Source: Burkholderiales bacterium (GTDB lineage Bacteria > Pseudomonadota > Gammaproteobacteria > Burkholderiales > Burkholderiaceae_C). Taken from it: 6,264 nt of DNA. The DNA lies in assembly GCA_947450745.1 (NCBI GenBank), contig CANFYD010000242.1, forward strand, positions 1 to 6,264, written 5' to 3'. The notes beneath the pieces were generated by a model. The model was not told the DNA's origin. It searched no databases and saw only the letters and a list, made by a program, of their open reading frames with translations. Below are positions 4,572 through 6,264 of this stretch, in pieces (position 1 is the stretch's first letter; each line of letters starts with the position of its first letter). A program made the position numbers and the translations under genes.

Positions 4572-6264
4572 ATGAAAAAGATGAAATTGGTGATGGTGGG
4601 TAACGGCATGGCTGGCGTGCGGACGCTGGAAGAGCTGTTGAAAATGACGCCCGACCTGTATGACATCACGGTGTTCGGTGCCGAGCCGCACCCGAACTAC
4701 AACCGCATCCTGCTGAGCCCCGTGCTGGCCGGCGAGCAGACGATCGAGGAGATCATCCTCAATCCGCTCGATTGGTATGCGGACAACCACATCACCCTGC
4801 ACCTGGGCAAAAAGGTCACGCAGATCGACCGGGTCCGCCGCCGGGTCATCGCCGCCGACGGCAATGGTGTTGAAACAACGGCCGAATACGACCGCCTGCT
4901 GATCGCCACCGGCTCGCTGCCCTTCATCCTGCCGGTGCCGGGCAAGGACTTGGCCGGGGTGATCGCCTACCGCGACATCGCCGACACCAACGAGATGATC
5001 GACGCCGCCACCAAGTACCAGCATGCCGTCGTCATCGGCGGTGGCTTGTTGGGGTTGGAGGCCGCCAACGGCCTGATGCTGCGCGGCATGCAAGTGACGG
5101 TGGTGCACATTGGTGATTGGTTGATGGAGCGCCAGCTCGACGACGTGGCCGGTGACTTGCTGCGCAAATCGCTGCAAGCTCGCGGCTTGAAGTTCATGCT
5201 CGGCGCGCAAACGCAGGCCTTGATCGGCGGCAAGGACGGCCGGGTGATGGCCGTGCAATTCAAGGACGGCTCCGAGATCCCGGCCGACCTGGTCGTGATG
5301 GCGGCCGGCATCCGCCCCAACACCGAGCTGGCTGCGGCGGCCGGCATCCATTGCAACCGCGGCATCGTCGTCAGCGACACGCTGCAAACCATCACCGACC
5401 CGCGCATCTACTCGGTCGGCGAATGCGCGGCCCACCGCGGCATTGCCTACGGTCTGGTGGCCCCGCTGTTCGAGCAAGGCAAGGTCTGCGCCACGCATCT
5501 GGCGCATTTCGGCATCGGCCGCTATACCGGCAGCTCGGTATCGACCAAGTTGAAGGTGACCGGCATCGACCTGTTCTCGGCCGGCGACTTCACCGGCGGC
5601 GAGGGTTTTGAAGAAATCGTCATGAGCGACCCGTTCGCCGGCGTCTACAAAAAGCTGGTGATCAAGGACGACCAATTGGTCGGTGCCTGCCTGTACGGTG
5701 ACACGGTGGACGGCTCCTGGTACTTCAAATTGCTGCGCGAGGGCCGCAAGGTGGCCGACATCCGCGACAAGCTGATGTTTGGCGAATCGAACATCGGCGA
5801 CGTCGGCCACCAAGGCCACAACAAGGCGGCCGCAATGGCCGACTCGGACGAAGTCTGCGGTTGCAACGGCGTCACCAAAGGGACGATCTGCAAGGCGATC
5901 AAGGACAAGGGCCTGTTCACGCTGGAAGAAGTGCGCAAGAACACCAAGGCCAGCGCGTCCTGCGGCAGTTGCACCGGCTTGGTCGAGCAGTTGCTGATGT
6001 TCACAGCAGGTGGCGATTACTCGGCCACGCCGAAGAAAAAGGCGGTCTGTGCCTGCACCGACGCCAGCCACCAAGACGTGCGCGACGCCATCGTCAAGCA
6101 GCAGCTGACCAGCCTCGACGCGACCTACAAGGCCCTGGGCTGGAAGACGCCGAACGGCTGCCCGAGCTGCCGCCCGGCGCTGAACTACTACCTGATCTCC
6201 AGCTGGCCCAAGGTGGCGGTGGACGACCCGCAATCGCGCGCCATCAACGAGCGCGCCCACGCCA
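4572..6264 (+). CDS. nirB: Assimilatory nitrite reductase [NAD(P)H], large subunit (3' end cut by window)
   Basis: Cytoplasmic flavo-iron-sulfur-siroheme enzyme that reduces nitrite to ammonium with NAD(P)H, normally with the small subunit NirD. The first 564 codons are present. Residues 4-16 (MKLVMVGNGMAGV) form the FAD-binding Rossmann loop; PNYNRILLSPVLAG (41-54) is a typical NirB signature; VVIGGGLLGLEAA (153-165) is the NAD(P)H-binding loop; SVGECA (281-286) is the second FAD motif. A BFD-type [2Fe-2S] domain follows with C429, C431, C464 and C467, then a second BFD-like cysteine set (C493, C495, C530, C533) ending in GCPSCRPALNYYL. The sulfite/nitrite reductase domains with the siroheme and 4Fe-4S ligands must lie beyond the edge. 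No signal peptide is seen, as expected for the assimilatory enzyme. The gene has its own sigma-54-like promoter and points away from the kinase gene. nirD is likely next, outside the window. Confidence 0.96.
   Translation, partial: MKKMKLVMVGNGMAGVRTLEELLKMTPDLYDITVFGAEPHPNYNRILLSPVLAGEQTIEEIILNPLDWYADNHITLHLGKKVTQIDRVRRRVIAADGNGVETTAEYDRLLIATGSLPFILPVPGKDLAGVIAYRDIADTNEMIDAATKYQHAVVIGGGLLGLEAANGLMLRGMQVTVVHIGDWLMERQLDDVAGDLLRKSLQARGLKFMLGAQTQALIGGKDGRVMAVQFKDGSEIPADLVVMAAGIRPNTELAAAAGIHCNRGIVVSDTLQTITDPRIYSVGECAAHRGIAYGLVAPLFEQGKVCATHLAHFGIGRYTGSSVSTKLKVTGIDLFSAGDFTGGEGFEEIVMSDPFAGVYKKLVIKDDQLVGACLYGDTVDGSWYFKLLREGRKVADIRDKLMFGESNIGDVGHQGHNKAAAMADSDEVCGCNGVTKGTICKAIKDKGLFTLEEVRKNTKASASCGSCTGLVEQLLMFTAGGDYSATPKKKAVCACTDASHQDVRDAIVKQQLTSLDATYKALGWKTPNGCPSCRPALNYYLISSWPKVAVDDPQSRAINERAHA

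Noticed and set aside
2185..4575. Plus-strand open frame of 796 codons antisense to the kinase gene
   Set aside because: It overlaps the transporter and the convincing PP2C/kinase gene; composition is Gln/Gly/Ala/Arg-rich with no domain, and it ends in repeats. Shadow frame.
4552..4575. Seven-codon frame (MAKSRSV) overlapping the nirB start
   Set aside because: It starts one base after the predicted transcript start, so it has no ribosome site; no regulatory codon pattern is visible. Its stop overlaps the nirB ATG, so coupling is conceivable but unsupported.
4254..6260. Minus-strand open frame of 668 codons antisense to nirB
   Set aside because: It lies opposite a clear nirB with intact cofactor motifs; its translation is rich in His/Gln/Ala/Val without recognisable domains, and its end runs through the palindromic repeats. 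Typical antisense shadow in GC-rich DNA.

Overview
The window is GC-rich and reads like a betaproteobacterium, most likely Burkholderiales (Comamonadaceae, Rubrivivax or Leptothrix-like). This rests on base composition, codon style and gene order only; no genus can be named from the sequence. It is a nitrate/nitrite assimilation locus with four protein genes and two well-defined control regions.

Layout. Positions 1-950 (minus strand) hold most of an ANTAR-type RNA-binding antiterminator, cut by the window edge. It is fused C-terminally to a PilJ/NarX-like nitrate-sensor-type segment. A 254-base divergent intergenic region follows. On the plus strand it carries a near-consensus sigma-54 promoter (1036-1051), then a perfect 8-bp hairpin with an AACGTG hexaloop (1062-1083), then a long intrinsic terminator (1140-1179), and then the NNP-family nitrate/nitrite transporter gene (1205-2470). 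A convergent minus-strand gene (2515-4257) encodes a PP2C phosphatase fused to a Ser/Thr kinase with a C-terminal membrane anchor. The 314 bases from 4258 to 4571 hold two full and one truncated copy of a palindromic repeat, an inverted repeat that may be an activator site, and a second sigma-54-like promoter. The first 564 codons of nirB (4572 to the right edge) complete the window.

How the parts may work together. Sigma-54 promoters at both plus-strand genes suggest nitrogen-limitation control, as by NtrC in other bacteria. The transporter transcript should begin exactly at the hexaloop hairpin and meet the terminator about 80 nt later. The neighbouring ANTAR protein is the obvious candidate to bind the hexaloop and allow read-through, with its PilJ-like half as the likely nitrate/nitrite sensor. 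The transporter then brings in nitrate or nitrite, and NirB with its partner NirD (outside the window) reduces nitrite to ammonium. The kinase/phosphatase sits between transporter and nirB; I recall the same order in Pseudomonas aeruginosa, but its target is not evident here.

The most notable observation is the compact promoter-hexaloop-terminator leader next to an ANTAR-PilJ fusion. It looks like a one-protein counterpart of the NasR or NasS/NasT nitrate antitermination systems.
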